DNA of 64,000 bases from Chimonanthus salicifolius (lineage: Eukaryota; Streptophyta; Magnoliopsida; Laurales; Calycanthaceae): contig CM023536.1 of the NCBI GenBank assembly GCA_013350335.1, forward strand, positions 14,079,520 through 14,143,519, written 5' to 3'. Made by a program: the position numbers and the translations under genes. Shown here in pieces: positions 22,214 through 37,200 of this stretch (within the stretch, counting starts at the first letter, position 1; each line of letters begins with the position of its first letter). The notes under the pieces are model-generated. The model was given only the letters and a program-made list of their open reading frames with translations. It was not told where the DNA came from and ran no database searches.

Positions 22214-25200
22214 ATGGAAGCTGTTTCCTCGTTCCGTTCCTTCCAATGTAAGTCCTCTCACTCATGGAAAGGGTAGTAATTTATTGTAAACAACCATTTT
22301 TAGCTAAAATTGGAAATGGCTTTACCTGTTTTACTTTAAAGTTATTATTTTCCAAGATACTATTATCCTTCCTAGGATCCAAAAGGAGCCTTTAATTCTC
22401 TCTCTCTCTTCTCTCTCTCCATACCTCAGCTGGAATTTTCATTTCTTGACAATGGGATCCCAACTGAAAGTTCGATCTTCCGCGATTGATCGGTCAAATG
22501 TCTTTGCAGTTTCCGTTTCCTCACTTGTAGGCTAGTACTTGAAACTGCTCTTATCCTGATTAAGAAAAAAGAGTTTGATCATGTATGACCAGCCATCTGA
22601 TCTAAAGATGTGATGGTGGGCTGTGGACATAAATTGGCCAATGGCCCATCACCGCCTTATATCAGATTAGACGGCTGGTAGTGTCTGCTGTGGAACTTTC
22701 TTGAGTACACTGGAACATCCACAACGGGAGTAGGCCTCACCAAAATGCTATGTGCTGCTGTAAGAGAAAATCTCTGCTCAAGATCTAGTTGGGGTCCACC
22801 TGTTTGGTCAATTGAAACCCCTGCCCGCTACCATGCTCCATAAGCTCGAATTGAAACTAGGCCAACTGGGCAATTGATCCTCACTGTTGGATTAATCAGT
22901 CAAGCATAAAAAAATAATTTAAAATCAATGATTCAAACAGTAAAGGTCTAAAATCAAGTTTTGCATTGATTTGTCAGAAGTCCACTCTCTTAAGATATGG
23001 TATCTCTCCATCAAATTTTCCATGTTGCTTGTTGCAAATCAAGGGTGTTGAGTGCAAAATTTTATTAGATGTCCCCGTTTTAAAATTTGTTTGTTTCTTC
23101 TTCTTTTCTTTGGGTTTTGAAATAGTAATATAAGAAGGAACATCTTCAACATATCTAGAATTGAAGTAATGTTTTCAGTTATGCAATCTTTGGCTGTCAA
23201 TCTTTTTTCTAGGGGTGCAAATTGGGTTGGCTATTCCCTAAATGCACATGGATCCAACCTGAAAATAAAAAACCTTGGGTCTGGACATGGGTTGGTTTTT
23301 AGTTTTAAATACCCATGAAAATTTCAGGTTGGTTACGGTCAATATAGCCAAAGCCCAAGACTCGAGATCTGACCGGATTTTTTTATACATGATATATATA
23401 TCCTCGATTCCTTTCTAAGAAATCCTAAAATTGCTGCTCATTTCTCACTCTCTCCCTTTCCATTCTTCGACGATTCCCTCTCAAGCTCTTGCCCTTTTGG
23501 TAGCTCTTATCTCTTGATTCCCTCTCGGCTTTGCACTCTTTCCATTGCTCGCATTTGTCATCTTCACGAAGTTCTTTCCAGTCCCTCTTACTCTTGTCAC
23601 TGCTCTTGGTCTCTCAACGCCACTTTCGGCCTCTTGTCACTGTTCTCGGGTATTTTTCATGGGTTGGGTTGGGTTGATTCTTAAAAGTCGGGTAGTTCGG
23701 GTAGGGTGGGGTCTTGGTTTGAAAAAGTTGGGTTGGGTTGGGATCATAGATACCTGACCCTACCCCCTCTCGTCTTGTCTGCAGTGTAATACAATTCCTA
23801 TTGTCAATGCCCAAAAAATCCAAATAATGGAATCAGAGGATACCCTTTCATCCTCTCAAAATAATGGTCCACTGGTGTTGATGAAGTCCAATATCTTGTT
23901 CCTTTAATCTAAAATATGTTCAAGAGCAGCAAAACTGCAGGGTAATATTCTGCAGCAAATGTAATCGAATGGGTATCGGGAGTGAAAAGCCCGTGGAAGT
24001 TGGCTATAGTGGTGAGGGAGATAAATGTTTTACTTAAGGGTTTGGAAATCTCGTTCATCAAAGTTAGTAGATCGGCCAATGGTGTTGCAGACTTCTTTGC
24101 AAAACAAGGAGTAGACTCAACAAGCTAGGGTGTTTACTATTTGTGACACATAGGACAACACCTTTGGGGTGGGATTCTTTCTCTTTTAATGAAAATTCAT
24201 GTTATTGCTCAAAAAAAAAAATGTTTTGCACCTATTTCATGGATGCTTTGCCCCTTCTTGTACATGTTAAAATTGGATAATGCATAGGTCATACAACCAA
24301 CCAAGATAGTGATATACCTTATACCAATCAGATTTCTCTTAATTATGTGCTACTATGAGTCTATGATGCATAATTGGTAACCATGAGAACCATGTGGGAC
24401 CATGTGGGACTGTGAGGGTGATGTAGGACACGGCATACACGTGGACTCCACTTCTATTTTTTTATTTTCTTTATTTATATTTATTTTAATTAGCAAATTT
24501 GAGTACATTAGGATTTGTTACTTTTGTTGTAGAATATTGGAAAGAGTCCTTGTTTTAGTAGGATAGGAAAGCCTGCTCGATGGCCTTCCCAATCGAGTCT
24601 AGAGTCTACTATTTTCGTTTGCATTGTCTTTTATATAAACCCATGTACCGTATGGGACATAGAACACAATATGGATATTCAATAAAATTAATCAAATCAT
24701 AGCATTTTTTCCTATCTTCTTTCTTTCTTTTTCTCCTGTCTAGCTACAGGCATATCTTCTTCTTCTTCTTCCTACCAAGTTGCAGGCGTTCTCCTGCATC
24801 ATTTGGTTCAAATCCAAGGTCTTTTGTATCTCTGTCATAGAGAGACGTTCCTATCCTATTCGGAGACAAGCCCCTGCATTATCAGGGACGATTGTAGTTT
24901 CCCCTCCCTTCACACAAAAAAAAAAAAAAAAAAATCCAGATATACCAATTTCTTCGAGCCAACCTTGTTTCTGCCAAAATCGCAGTCGTCGCCTCATCTT
25001 GCTGCCTTCTTCCATCGTCCCAGGTACTATTTTCACAAACTCGAACCTCTCCTTTACCCTTCACCAGCCTCTGCAAGTATCTCCCTCTTCCACGACTCTC
25101 ACTCCTTTCTCCTTTTCTCTTGCCTCCGCCACCATTTCTTTCGCTATCCAAACAGCCCCATTTGCAGCCCCCTTCTCGTCTTCTTCTCCTGTGATTCACA

Positions 25201-28200
25201 GCTGTGCAACTGTTCCTTTGCTTTCGCCGCCAGCCATCCCTCTTCTTTTCCATCCCTTTCATTGCCGCAACACCATTTTACCCCATTCGTGCCCTAAGTA
25301 ATAACATAATCTTTAATGGCGTTGCTGAGCCCAGTTCCAAGGTAGTAAGGTGTTGTCTCACCAAGTGCGCTTCGTGGGCAGTCTCAATTCAGGAATTCAG
25401 GAATATATCTATGTCAGACACCCTGCGTGTTAAGAAAGAATGTGCTGATCTTGCCTGATCTCATTTGGTTCCTTTGCTGATTATTGACGCCCTTGTGGGC
25501 GTTTATTTTTCCATGTCTTTTCTTGTAGCTCTTTCTTTTCTTCTTTTGTATGTTGATTTTCACCTTTGGTGCTCTCTATCTTTTATTTAATATATATATG
25601 AACCATTTCAAAAAAAAAAAAAAAGTTACTTCCAAACTATAGCTCAAATAATCCCAATCGCACCAACCTCCGTTTTCCCCTTAATCTAAACCCACGTGCA
25701 ACAAACCCTTTCGTTTTACCCTTCTTTTGTCCATTTAACCTAATTGTAAGTCACGTGTGGTCACGTGCCTACAAACCAGCCACTGATCCCATTTACCCCT
25801 TTCCATTTAATGACCCATCTTTGACCAGATTGACCCATGTTGACCAAGTTTGACCAGACACTTTAAGTCCACAATGCTTCTGCTACATCAAGTTGTATCA
25901 CTATGACTTCCTCTTGTGCCTACTCAAGCGACGGTGACAAGGACTATGTCCCACATTTTTATGGTCAATGGCACAATGAGTATTTCCTTGATTGGCTTGT
26001 AAAAGTCGAACACTTCTTTTTTTACACCAAGATTGAGGAAACGAAAAGGTAGACTTCGTGGCATATTGTCTCGAAGATGAAGCGTCTGCATGGTGGACAG
26101 AGTTGCAAATCAACAGCAAGTATTACAACCAGCTTCCTATTAGCTCATGGACATAGATGAAAAGATTACTACGTAATCATTTCCTTTCTGTCGACTATAA
26201 GCAATTTATGTTTGACCAATATGCAAATTGTTGGCAAAGAGATCGGATTGTTCGAGATTATGCAGTTGAGTTCTACTCTCTCTGTGCGAGACACGTTGAG
26301 ACTGAGTCTCAACGAATCTCCAAATTCCTCCGAGGACTCCATCCTACGATCTATGACTGCATCGTCTTCCGCGATATCTTCACTTTGAGAGATGCGGTAC
26401 GAATGACCATAAGAACAGAACGTGAGTTAGAACGACCTGAGGTAATTAATGCTCTTACAACTACTGATTTTGAACCAGATTCAACTCCAAAGTCATCTTC
26501 AGAGTTCATGCATGCTGCTCCAAAGTCCGACTCAGAGTTAATGCCTGCTTCTCCAGAAGTTGTGACCCCACAACCATGGCCCATCTTGGAGAAAGAGCCA
26601 GTTGTGTTACCGGCGTCACAGTCGATGCAACCGACGCGTGTCGATCCACCACCACCACCAATACCATCACCTACACCACCTCCCCCACCACCACTGCAAA
26701 TTAACCAACCATCTCCATTATCCAAACTTGATCCCATTACGGATACCAAGCATTCATCTATGGTGCTTCGTTCGACAGCGCCTCAGGACCGTGTGATCAC
26801 ACTAGTGCCATATGAAGACCCCTTTGTGTTCAGCTTGGTTCGTCCATGCTTGAGCCCGTTTGCGGTCCTTGGCTTCTGCGTCCCACAGAAGGAAAGCACT
26901 CACCATCCGTGCATTGAAGATTGTGCAGTTAAAAGCTTCATCATTCGTATCTTCGGCCTTGGTCTTCATCTTTGTTTGGTGCCTTGTGATTTTACTGATT
27001 TCAACTCTAGGACGAGTTCTTTTCAAGACCCGGGGACTGATGTAGGACACGGCATACATGTGGACTCCACTTCTATTTTTTTATTTTCTTTATTTATATT
27101 TATTTTAATTAGCAAGTTTGAGTAGATTAGGATTTGTTATTTTCGTTTTAGAATATTTTAAAGAGTCCTTGTTTTAGTAGGATAGGAAAGCTAGGTCAGT
27201 GGCCTTCCCAATTGAGTCTAGAGTCTTTACTATTTTCGTTTGCATTGTTTTTTTATATAAACCCATGTACCGTATGGGACAAAGAACACAATATGGATAT
27301 TCAATAAAATTAATGAAAGGCAAAGCCTTTTTTCCTATCTTCGTTCTTTCTTCGTCTCTTGTCTAGCTATAGGCATATCTTCTTCTTCTTCCTGCCAAGT
27401 TGTAGGTGTGCTCTCTCATCAGAGGGTGTGCGGGTTTTCTATACTCTTGCAATTCTCTATTTGGGGTAGACCCAAATCTGCTCTTAGTTTTTTTTTTTTC
27501 GTTTTGTTTTGGCTGCTAAGTATTTTGGAAGCTTTGAAAATTCTCTCCTGTTTTTTCAGATATTGATATGCTACTTTTAAATCCAGCCCCTCCGCCACTT
27601 TCCCTTCCACAATCATGAAATGAAGAAAGAAAGAAAGAAAAAAATCCTCAGCTCTTTTAACTGCAGTGAGCCAAGTACAACCTTACAGTGTTCGACTGAA
27701 TTATCATCTCTCTCTTGTTTTTTTTGAGATTTTGACCATTCTACTTTTAAATCCACCCCTTGTGCCCCTCTCCCCTCTCCAGTCAGGAAATGAAGAAAGA
27801 AACAAAGAAAGAAATCCTCAGTTCTTTTAACTGCAAAGAGCCAAGCACAACCTTACTAGTGTTCAACTGAATTATCCTATGCAGTTATTATCTTTCTTTT
27901 TTTCTTTTTTTGGATAGGTATGCATAGTTTTAATTTTCATGGCTCCCCAAAAATCTCAAGTTAACGTGAACCTGGTCTCAAGATTATTATTATTATTATT
28001 GTTATTTGTATAGCATGGGTATCCCCAACTCACATTGGAGGTGAGACTAATCTCATGGATACAAGAAACCACTTGCAAGCTTTGTGTATTAGGTAGGCCC
28101 GAGGTCCAAGATCATTTTAGCTAGCATTTGTATCAAGATTACTATATCGTCCCATAATATTTTGCACATACTTCCAAGATGTTCATTTAGTGATTTGTGT

Positions 28201-31200
28201 CATTTTTCTCGACTTTTTTGAGTTTACCTTGAGGATCCCTTTTATTTTTTCCATTGCAAGTTTCCCCACAACTAATTATATTTGTATTTATGGCCTATGA
28301 TGCCCTGTTACAAATATTTGTATGAACCAATGTTGTGAAAATCGAATCGTATCGTAAATCGTTAATACATTTTGAATCGCAAATCGTGTATCGTAAATCG
28401 TAGAATCGTAATATTCATAAGTGTTTTCCTTAAAAAATATTTAATATATGAAATAACATAAAATATATCTAAAATTTAATAACATGAGCAATTCTCCAAC
28501 TTTCTTTCAATATTAAGTGAATTCTATATAATTAGTTTATTGGAACTCAAATTTAGTGCTTGAACTCCCAAAAGTATGACACCAGTAAATAATCCAACTA
28601 TACTGTGAAGAGTCAATAATGAACTAAAAAACCCTCAAAAAATCGAAAGGTCTTAAATGCTCATTAACTTAAGCCTTAAAAACCATTAAAATGAAATGTG
28701 TCATACTTTCACACTCCTAATAACCCCATAATTCTATTATTTATACGAATCGTAAGATTTGTTGATAGACGAATCGTTCCTCTTATTATATCGTATGAAT
28801 CGTAAGATAAGAATCCGTGTATCGTAAGATTTTAACAACCATGGTATGAACTCAAATATGAGGAAAGTATTAAAAATTTGGGCCATGAATCATGATCCAA
28901 GACCATGAACTAGAAGCTTGGATTTTTTTTTCTTTTTAGGTTAAAAAAAATCCAAATTCTAGTTAATGGTCATGGACATGAATATCTAACAACAATGCGA
29001 CAAATTGATAGGAAATATAAGAAAACTGAGAACTGATGACATCATTTTAATTGTGCATGTGTGGCATCATGCCTTCTGCAATAATCCTTATACATGTTCA
29101 TGTCTAATTATGGATGGTTGCATACTGTCAAACCATAACCTTAAGTATGTAATACCAGCTACCAGCTATGAGTGTCAGTATTGGCAGTTGGCACCATAGA
29201 ATATTGTACTTTAACATGTTTAGACAATAGACATTGAATTTTTCAAATAAATTATGAAGAGTAAGTACCTTTATCAGATCTACCACTTCCACGTTCTTGC
29301 TTTGATACTTATTTTCGATTTCTATCTTTTCATCCTCACTCCATCTTTGATATCAAAAGGAATTACTAATTTTTAGTAGCTAAATATTTATTTGATAAAG
29401 CATACATGGAAACTAGGAAGCAACGCAGGCAGATGTGTTGAATAACAGAATCCATTTTAAAAACCACCTGTTTAACTGACATATTACAAGGTTAACTTCC
29501 TAGAGAATTCAATTAAGATGTTAAAGGAAGTGATATGTTCTTCTTTTCATTGATGAACAGTTAGAAATTGATGATTGCCATGTCCTGTCCTCTTTGTTGC
29601 ACATAACAAAATTGGGCTAGAGAAAAACTATCCACCATGAAACCTGTTGTAGAATTGTGTGGACCACTGAGGATTTTTTTTTTTTTTTTTTCAGAATGGA
29701 GCTCTAGAAAATTAGCCAGAAGTTCCCCATTTTCTCTGTCTTTGTATTTTGTAAGACTTTCTTTCTAACTTCCAATGGACAATTTTGCAGAGCTCTCAAT
29801 GAGAGAGTCTTACAAAAGATTGTGGCGTAGAATGACATTGTCTATTAGATTTCATTTTCTCTCAAATTTCTGTGTTATCTCAACCCAATAATGAAATATC
29901 CCAATGTATGACTGAGCAGTTTCTGTAGAACTTTCTCCTTAAATGGTACATCATGCAAGAGTCAAAATTGTATCAGTCACCTTATTTGGTAAAGTCTCAA
30001 GTCAATCCAAATAGAGTTAAAAGTAATTTCCATTATTTCCTCCTTGATTCATTATCTTTATAATCTAATTTTCGGAAGAATTGCGCTATATTTCCCTAAA
30101 GTGATCACAAGCAATAATTTTATCTTCTAATAATCAAGAGGAAAGAAACTAGGCTCTTGGTCCTAATTTTAGATGTTGCTGCCTTCTCACTCATTGACAA
30201 GATGAGAGACTTGAAAAGTTGGATGATCTATTCCTCCCTTTTTTTTCTTTTTTGATGTATGAGAGTAAACCATGCTGATCTTTCCTATATCCATTGTCCA
30301 GTTCATGCTTTGGCCCATAGAGCCATTCAATTGTCTTTTAATGTGATTGACACTGCAATTACTTGTCTAATAATTCCCCCTATAAATCTAAAGTTCAGTA
30401 TAGTTTTCCTTCCAAATCTTTGAAAATAAATTCTGATTGCACAGCATTAGACAAGATTGTCTAATATGGGTGACAATGAATCTCCCGCAGTTTCCAACTT
30501 AATAGTTCTCTGAAAGCCCTTCATATTCTCTTACTTTATGATAAATGCTTCTTTTCTTTATTTTTTGTCATCTATTAAAATACTCTCTACTACATCTAAC
30601 CAATTATATTTCTTAAAGTTGATTTGGCATTTTTTTCTTTGGCATATAATATATGATAGTCTCTAGTGATAAAACAGCTGCATGTGCAGTTGACTGCTCT
30701 ATTAATGCCAAATGCCAGGTACAGGGACCTTTTCACATGTCCTGCCCATTCTTGAGAAGCCTGGTGTAGTTCCTGTATATTGCGCTACTTTGAACAAACC
30801 ACTGTCCACTCAAGGGCTGACAATATGCGGTAGGCCTATTTCCTGGCCGGTGGGAAGAAAAGGATCATATCTATCACACATGGAGGCCTCAGAAACTACA
30901 GTAGCTGTGACTTCTGATGGTTTGTTTCTTCACTTTCAATAATGTACTTTGAACTTCTTTCAAGGAATATAGTTTTATCCATTGTTACCTATTTTACGAC
31001 TTGACTAATTCGCATTCAAATTCAGAGTTAGCAATTTGATGTATGTCATAATTTGCCAAGTCGTTTGTGTAAGTTAATTTACTTCTCTTCTTAGCTTGTT
31101 AAATTCATAGGTTGAGTTAGCTAACTTAAATGAAGAAATTTAAATTTCTAACTAAATACAATTTGATTTGTTTTACATAGTTCATATACCTAACTAATTT

Positions 31201-34200
31201 ATTGATAAATTATTGGCATTTCTCAGTACCATTATATATATATCATCAAACCTTAAATGACTTTATTAATGTCTATATATTGAAGTTTGATCAATTATTC
31301 ATTGATCTTTGTTGATAAACTTTTAAAAAAATATTTTTTTCTCTTAAGCAAAAGAACATGAACATTATATAGTATAAAATTTAGTCATCCTTTCAATATA
31401 TATACAATTAGAGTTAGAAAAAAACCTAAATAAGGCGGACTAAATTAATCTAATTTGTGAACTAAACCGAATCAACATTTAACTGTTTGATGAATCAAAT
31501 CAGGAATTGTTCAAAAGAACTAGTTTGTAGTTCAAGACCAGTTAGAACGAATCAGGTAACTAAGTTTTAACCTTTGTTCAGAGAGAGAGAGAGAGGTCCC
31601 ATAGAAAGGAAATTGATTTTTACTCTAGGGATTTTGATTATGGTACACTTTTGAATACTTTTTTTTTTTTTTTATTTCAATTTTACCCACTTCTGCCCCG
31701 TTTTTCTTCTTTCCAGCTTTTCCCGATCTCCCTCTTTCCCATCGCAGCAGAATGGGAAACTCCTCAGCAGATCTTCATCTCGACCTCTCTCCCTCTCTTC
31801 TTGGATCTCTCCCTCTCTCTCTCGTCCTTCATCTCTCCCTCTCGTCCTTCATCTCTCTAAATGAAAGAGTGAAGGACCTTAAGATCTCAATAACAAAGCT
31901 TTATGGCTGTATCAAATGTCAGTACAAGTGTTACTGTTCTTGATCTCTTTGGGAAGGATAAATCTGTGACACCACCAAGAAGACTTTCAATTCCTGCCAA
32001 TTCTAGCTTCAGCCCCCTGCCGATACCTGAGAGGATTACTCCAATTTCAGGAACTAGACCAATGAAATCAACTATTGATCAAGGCAGAAGTGATACACCA
32101 ATGACAGAATTGTCAAAAGGAATTTTACTGTTCTGTCATCAGCTTCTTATTTTACTGATGGGGAGAGTTGAGACAAGCATCTGTGATTGAGAGTTCTCTG
32201 AGCAGAGAGGAGAGAGAGGTGGAGACGATGAGAAAAGGAGTTTCTGTGTAATGCTACAGAGGAAGTTAACTAATATCCCTGGGAAGGTACTGACAGGTAA
32301 CAGAGAGAGTCATCTCCTCTTATCTCTGAATAGATATAAGAAGAAGAAACGAGTAGCAGAAGAAGAAGATGATGGAAGACTGCTCTGTAACGTGAGCTCT
32401 CGTCTGATCCGGAAGTATCAAATGCTTCAGGTTGAAGATGCTGCAGAGAGACTGAGCGTTAAACAGAAGATGATGGAGGAAGATGCTTGCAGACGCTTCA
32501 GCTTCAGGTCGAAGATGATAGAGGAAGGTACTTGTAGAGAGACTGAGATGAGAACCCAAATCCTGCAGAGATATGAAGGACAAGAGAGACAGAGGGAGAG
32601 ATGCAGGACGAGAGAGAGAGAGAGATATGAAGGACAAGAGAGAGAGGTAGAGACGAAGATCTGAGTGAGGTGGGAAAGAGGAAGACCGAGAAAATGGGAA
32701 AGCTGGAAAGTGAAGGAAAACGAGGCACGAGTGGGTAAAATTGGAATTTAAAAAAAGTATTCAGAAGTAGTGTACCATAATCAAAATCACTGGTGTAAAA
32801 ATCAATTCCCCCATAGAAATTGTCATTCACTCAATTTGATACTCATTTGAGTGTTCTCCTTTGGGGTAGAGATCCACGAGAAAATATGCTGTTCATACAG
32901 CCCTAATAACTTTGTGGCCCACAAATCAAGGGTTGGGATGATCAAGTGATGGTGAGACTTTGCTATCTCCACAGCCCTTGAATCCATGTAGATCTCTGTG
33001 ACAGATCTATGGAACTTGTCAAGGATGGGCCTGCTAGACAACTTTGTGTGCATTCTTAAAGTGTGTATTATGTGTCCTGGTGTGTGTAAACTATGCTCCT
33101 GCACACATACACAATCTTATCCTTTCCAATTGCAATTAAAAAAAAAAGGTTATCTTTTCTCATCTTATTTTCTTGATTTGGTGAACATTCAGAAATTCTT
33201 GATGCAATGCATTGCTTAATGCTGACTGTTTTTAGCATTACATTAAATGCCGGTCCAAATGTTGGTTTTTATGTTCTACTCTTTCGGCAAAATTATAATT
33301 GTCTTTAAAAAAGTGAGGGCACGTTCTTGTTTGTGAAAATAATAACATAATTAACATTCTTAGGGTACCATATCATTTGACTGTTTTATCTATTTAAGAA
33401 ATTAGGATTGATAATCTATTTTCTGAAATCTAATTGTCTTTCGTTTTCTCAGCAAGATTGACTTACCTAGAAAAAAAGACTAAAAGAGTGTTTCTGACAG
33501 AAGGGTGACCTTTTTTTAGGCAAAACAAATATCATTAAAAGATCAAAAGAAGACAAAACATGGTCGGACTAACCTGGGACACCAAAGCCTAGCAGGCGTA
33601 CAAGATCTAACAAAACAAAGAAAGGAGGTATCAAACTGCAAAAGCAGAAACAAAAAGACTGAAAACACTATCAGGACAATCATAAAAACCAGCCAGCTCC
33701 AGCAAATGGGAAAACCCCCAAGACCCCATCCAGCATGACTACCAGCAAAATAACTCATGAAAGGTCTCAGAGATTTCCTCCATTTCTTGACTGCATGGTG
33801 ACTTTGCTATAGTTGTGGTATTATGTAATCTGATTCCCCAAAAGTCCAAATTCCTATCTGTCCTTATATCCTAATCCAGTTTCCTACTTTATAATTCCTT
33901 TTCCATTGAAGGACATGTCTGGTTTGATTGGAAAGATTCGAGCTATACAACCATCCTTAGAAGTATGATCATGGCTTGGGTCCTAATATTTTCTCACATG
34001 TTTGAGGGCCTTTTCCATACATTTTATTGGCTGGGTTTCGTTGGTTGGGACCTGGTTTAGGATAGACTGATTCAAGAGGCTCTTATATGTTAAGGGATTG
34101 CAAGAGTGTAGACTGACAAATCAGATTTTGATAGTGTTTTGTGGTGGTTTGATTGTGGTATCATGGTTGTTAAAAATCTTACGATACACGATTCGTATCT

Positions 34201-37200
34201 TATGATTCATACGATATGATAAAAGGAACGATTCGTATCTATCAACAAATCTTACGCTTCGTATAAATAATAGAATTATGGAGTTATTAGGACTGTGAAG
34301 CATGAAACATTTCTTTTTAGTGGTCTTTAAGACTAGAGTTGATAAACATTTAAGACCTTTCGATTTTTTGAGGGTTTTTTAAATTAATTATTGACTTTTC
34401 ACAGTATAGTTGGATTATATACTGGTCTTATAGTTTTGGGAGTTGGAGCATTAAAATTTGAGCTCAAAGGAACTAATTACATAGAATTCACTTATTATAG
34501 AAAGAAAGTTGAAGAATTGCTCATGTTTAGATATATTTTACGTTATTTCATATATTAATAATTTTAAGGGAAAACACTTATGAATCTTACGGTACACGAT
34601 TTGCGATTCAAGATATATTAATGATTTATGATACGATTCGATTTTCACAACATTGGTACAAATGACCTTGCATCCAGATGGTTGCAGACCATTTCAGGCA
34701 GCACTGCTGGTGGTGCTGGACTGTGCCAAGAGAGGTGGCCGTATGTGGAAGATCTACTCTTAAGTTTTGATACAGGACAACTAATAGGGTAACCCTAAAT
34801 GCTTAAATTGGTTCTCTAAAAGTTAAAAGGGATGAAAATAATGTACCTAAAACTAATATGGGTTGAAATTAAAATTCAATTAATAAATGTAATTAATTAA
34901 TATAAAATGATCACAAATAATTATGCATAAATGTCCTTGGAATCTGAGATTTTGAATGAAATATGTATATGTAGCCTTAAATGAGATGATATATGGTTTT
35001 AAATAATAAGATAGGAGGATTTAGTGGGTCACGGCCAAAAAAGAAGAAAAGTGGAGTCACAGAAGTAACTCCATAGGAAACGAAGGCATGGGAAACTCTC
35101 AGCAAACAGGGAATGGTTCGTGGGGGTCGCGGAAGTCACATGGAATGGTTGGAAGAAGGTGGCGGAAGACAAGGAGGGCTACTGTAGTAGATCTGGGAAT
35201 TTGGAAGGCTTAGGAAAGGATTCAAAGACCTTGGAGCAGCAATAGCAGGCTGTATGAAAGGGACGAAACAAAATAAGAGAGGAAAGAGAAGAGAAGAGAA
35301 TATGGGAAGAGAAATACCTGAAGAAGAAGATATGGTCTCACACCAAGCCTCACGCCGTAGCCTTACGCTCTTTGGAATCACTCCAACAATCAATCGCACC
35401 TTGCAAAGGTATCTTGCAAAAAATCTCAATGTTTATTTCATTAATCGTCTGTCATAATGCTAACAAGAGAGGGCTTTTATAAGATTGTCTTACCCCCAAA
35501 TAAGGAAACTAAAATTACATAATTATTCTCATCTAAAAATAAACTAACAAAAGAAAGAAAGAAAATAAAGTATAACAAAAATAGCAGAGGCACGGAAATA
35601 GCAAAAACAATGGACTGGTATTATGCTCCGCATCAAACTCTCCATCTGAAAAAGAACTCGACCTCGAGTTCAAACAGATAAAAAGATACAAATCTACCCA
35701 CGCACGCGTCTTCCCAATGTGGGGTCTTCAAAATGCAATCACGCATACGTGAGGCCTTTAGGTGTAAACCAAGCGGATTAGTATCGGGCCAAAATAAGAA
35801 TGCTGGATCGGCTCTCCTCCCCCATCGATGATATACTCAGAATCTGATACTGACGTCACGACCAACTCTGGGTGGCGATAACAGCAATATGTAAATATAG
35901 TGCGCCTCCGATGTGACATGACACTTAAATATCTCTATTAAATCAGGAGCAAATCGATGTAACTCAAGCTCAGGCAACCAAGTGATATCAGGGGCCTGGG
36001 CTTCCACTAAGAATGATACAATGCAAATTTTTTTATATAATTAATTAATTTTTTAAAATTAATTAATTAAAATTTTAAATACGACCTAAGATCTAGAAAG
36101 TTAAGAAACTCTTTTAACCTAGGCTTTGATACCAAATTTGATGCAGGACAACTAATAGGGTAACCCTAAATGTCTAAATTAGTTCCCTAAAAGTTAAAAG
36201 GGATGAAAATAATGCACCTAAAACTAATATGGGCTAAAATTAAAATTCAATTAATTAATAGAAAATTACCACAAATAATTATGCATAAATGTCCTTGGAA
36301 TCTGAGATTTTGAATGAAATATGTATATGGAGCCTTAAATGAGATGACATATGGTTTTAAATAATAAGATAGGAGGGATAAGTGGGTCACGGCCAAAAAA
36401 GAAAAGTGGAGTCACGGAAGTAACTCCAAAGGAAACGAAGGCATGGGAAACTCTCAGCAAGCAGGGAATGGTTCATGGGGGTCACGGAAGTCACATGGAA
36501 TGGTTGGAAGAAGGTGGCGGAAGACAAGGAGGGCTGCAGCAGTAGATCTGGGACTTTGGCAGGGCTTAGGAAAGGATTCAAAGACCTTGGAGCAGCAATA
36601 GAAGGCTGTATGAAAGGGACGAAACAAAAGAAGAGAGGAAGAGAAGAGAAGAGAAGAGAAGATGGGAAGAGAAATATCTGAAGAAGATATGGTCTCACAC
36701 CAAGCTTCACACCGTAGCCTTATGCTCTTTGGAATCACTCCAACAATCAATCGCACCTTGCAAATGTATCTTGCAAAAAATCTCAATGTTTATTTCATTA
36801 AACGTTTGTCATAATGATTACAAGAGAGAGCTTTTATAAGATTTGTCTTACCCCCAAATAAGGAAACTAAAATTACATAATTATTCTCATCTAAAAATAA
36901 ACTAACAAAAGAAAGAAAGAAATAAAGCATAACAAAATTTCAAACTCCAATAATATTATGTTTAAGGATACTGATTTTAAGGATTTGAATCTTCATTTTT
37001 ATATGTTACATGTTTGTCTCATATATCATTAATTTTACATTGCAAAAATCGGCTCTTCCAGAGTTATTAGGCTTCTTCACAGGCGGGGTTCTACCACCAA
37101 AAGCCCAAGCTCTTTCAAAGCCCGTCGGGCTTTTGATGGTAGAAGCTTGAGTCCGTCCGCTTAAAATCTATAAAGCTCGAGCCCACCTGTTTAAAGCCCG

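Larger units (their letters stand above)
24419..27421 (+). mobile_element. Non-autonomous gag-only LTR retrotransposon in BADC intron 1
   Basis: LTRs at 24419-24801 and 27038-27421 (383 and 384 bp, roughly two dozen differences), each TGATGTAGGACACGG ... CATCA. The flanks are GAGGG (24414-24418) and GAGGG (27422-27426), an exact 5-bp target duplication. TGGTTCAAATCC at 24804 just inside the 5' LTR is a plausible tRNA primer site. The interior holds only a broken gag; no protease, RT or integrase. It must have moved with proteins from another element. Confidence 0.9.

Noticed and set aside
24780..25301. Overlapping 164-173 codon ORFs in the gag-only element
   Set aside because: Two + frames and one - frame are open over the same CT-rich leader region; no domains.
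26351..26749. Gly-rich minus-strand ORF
   Set aside because: It is the antisense of the Pro-rich tail of the broken gag.
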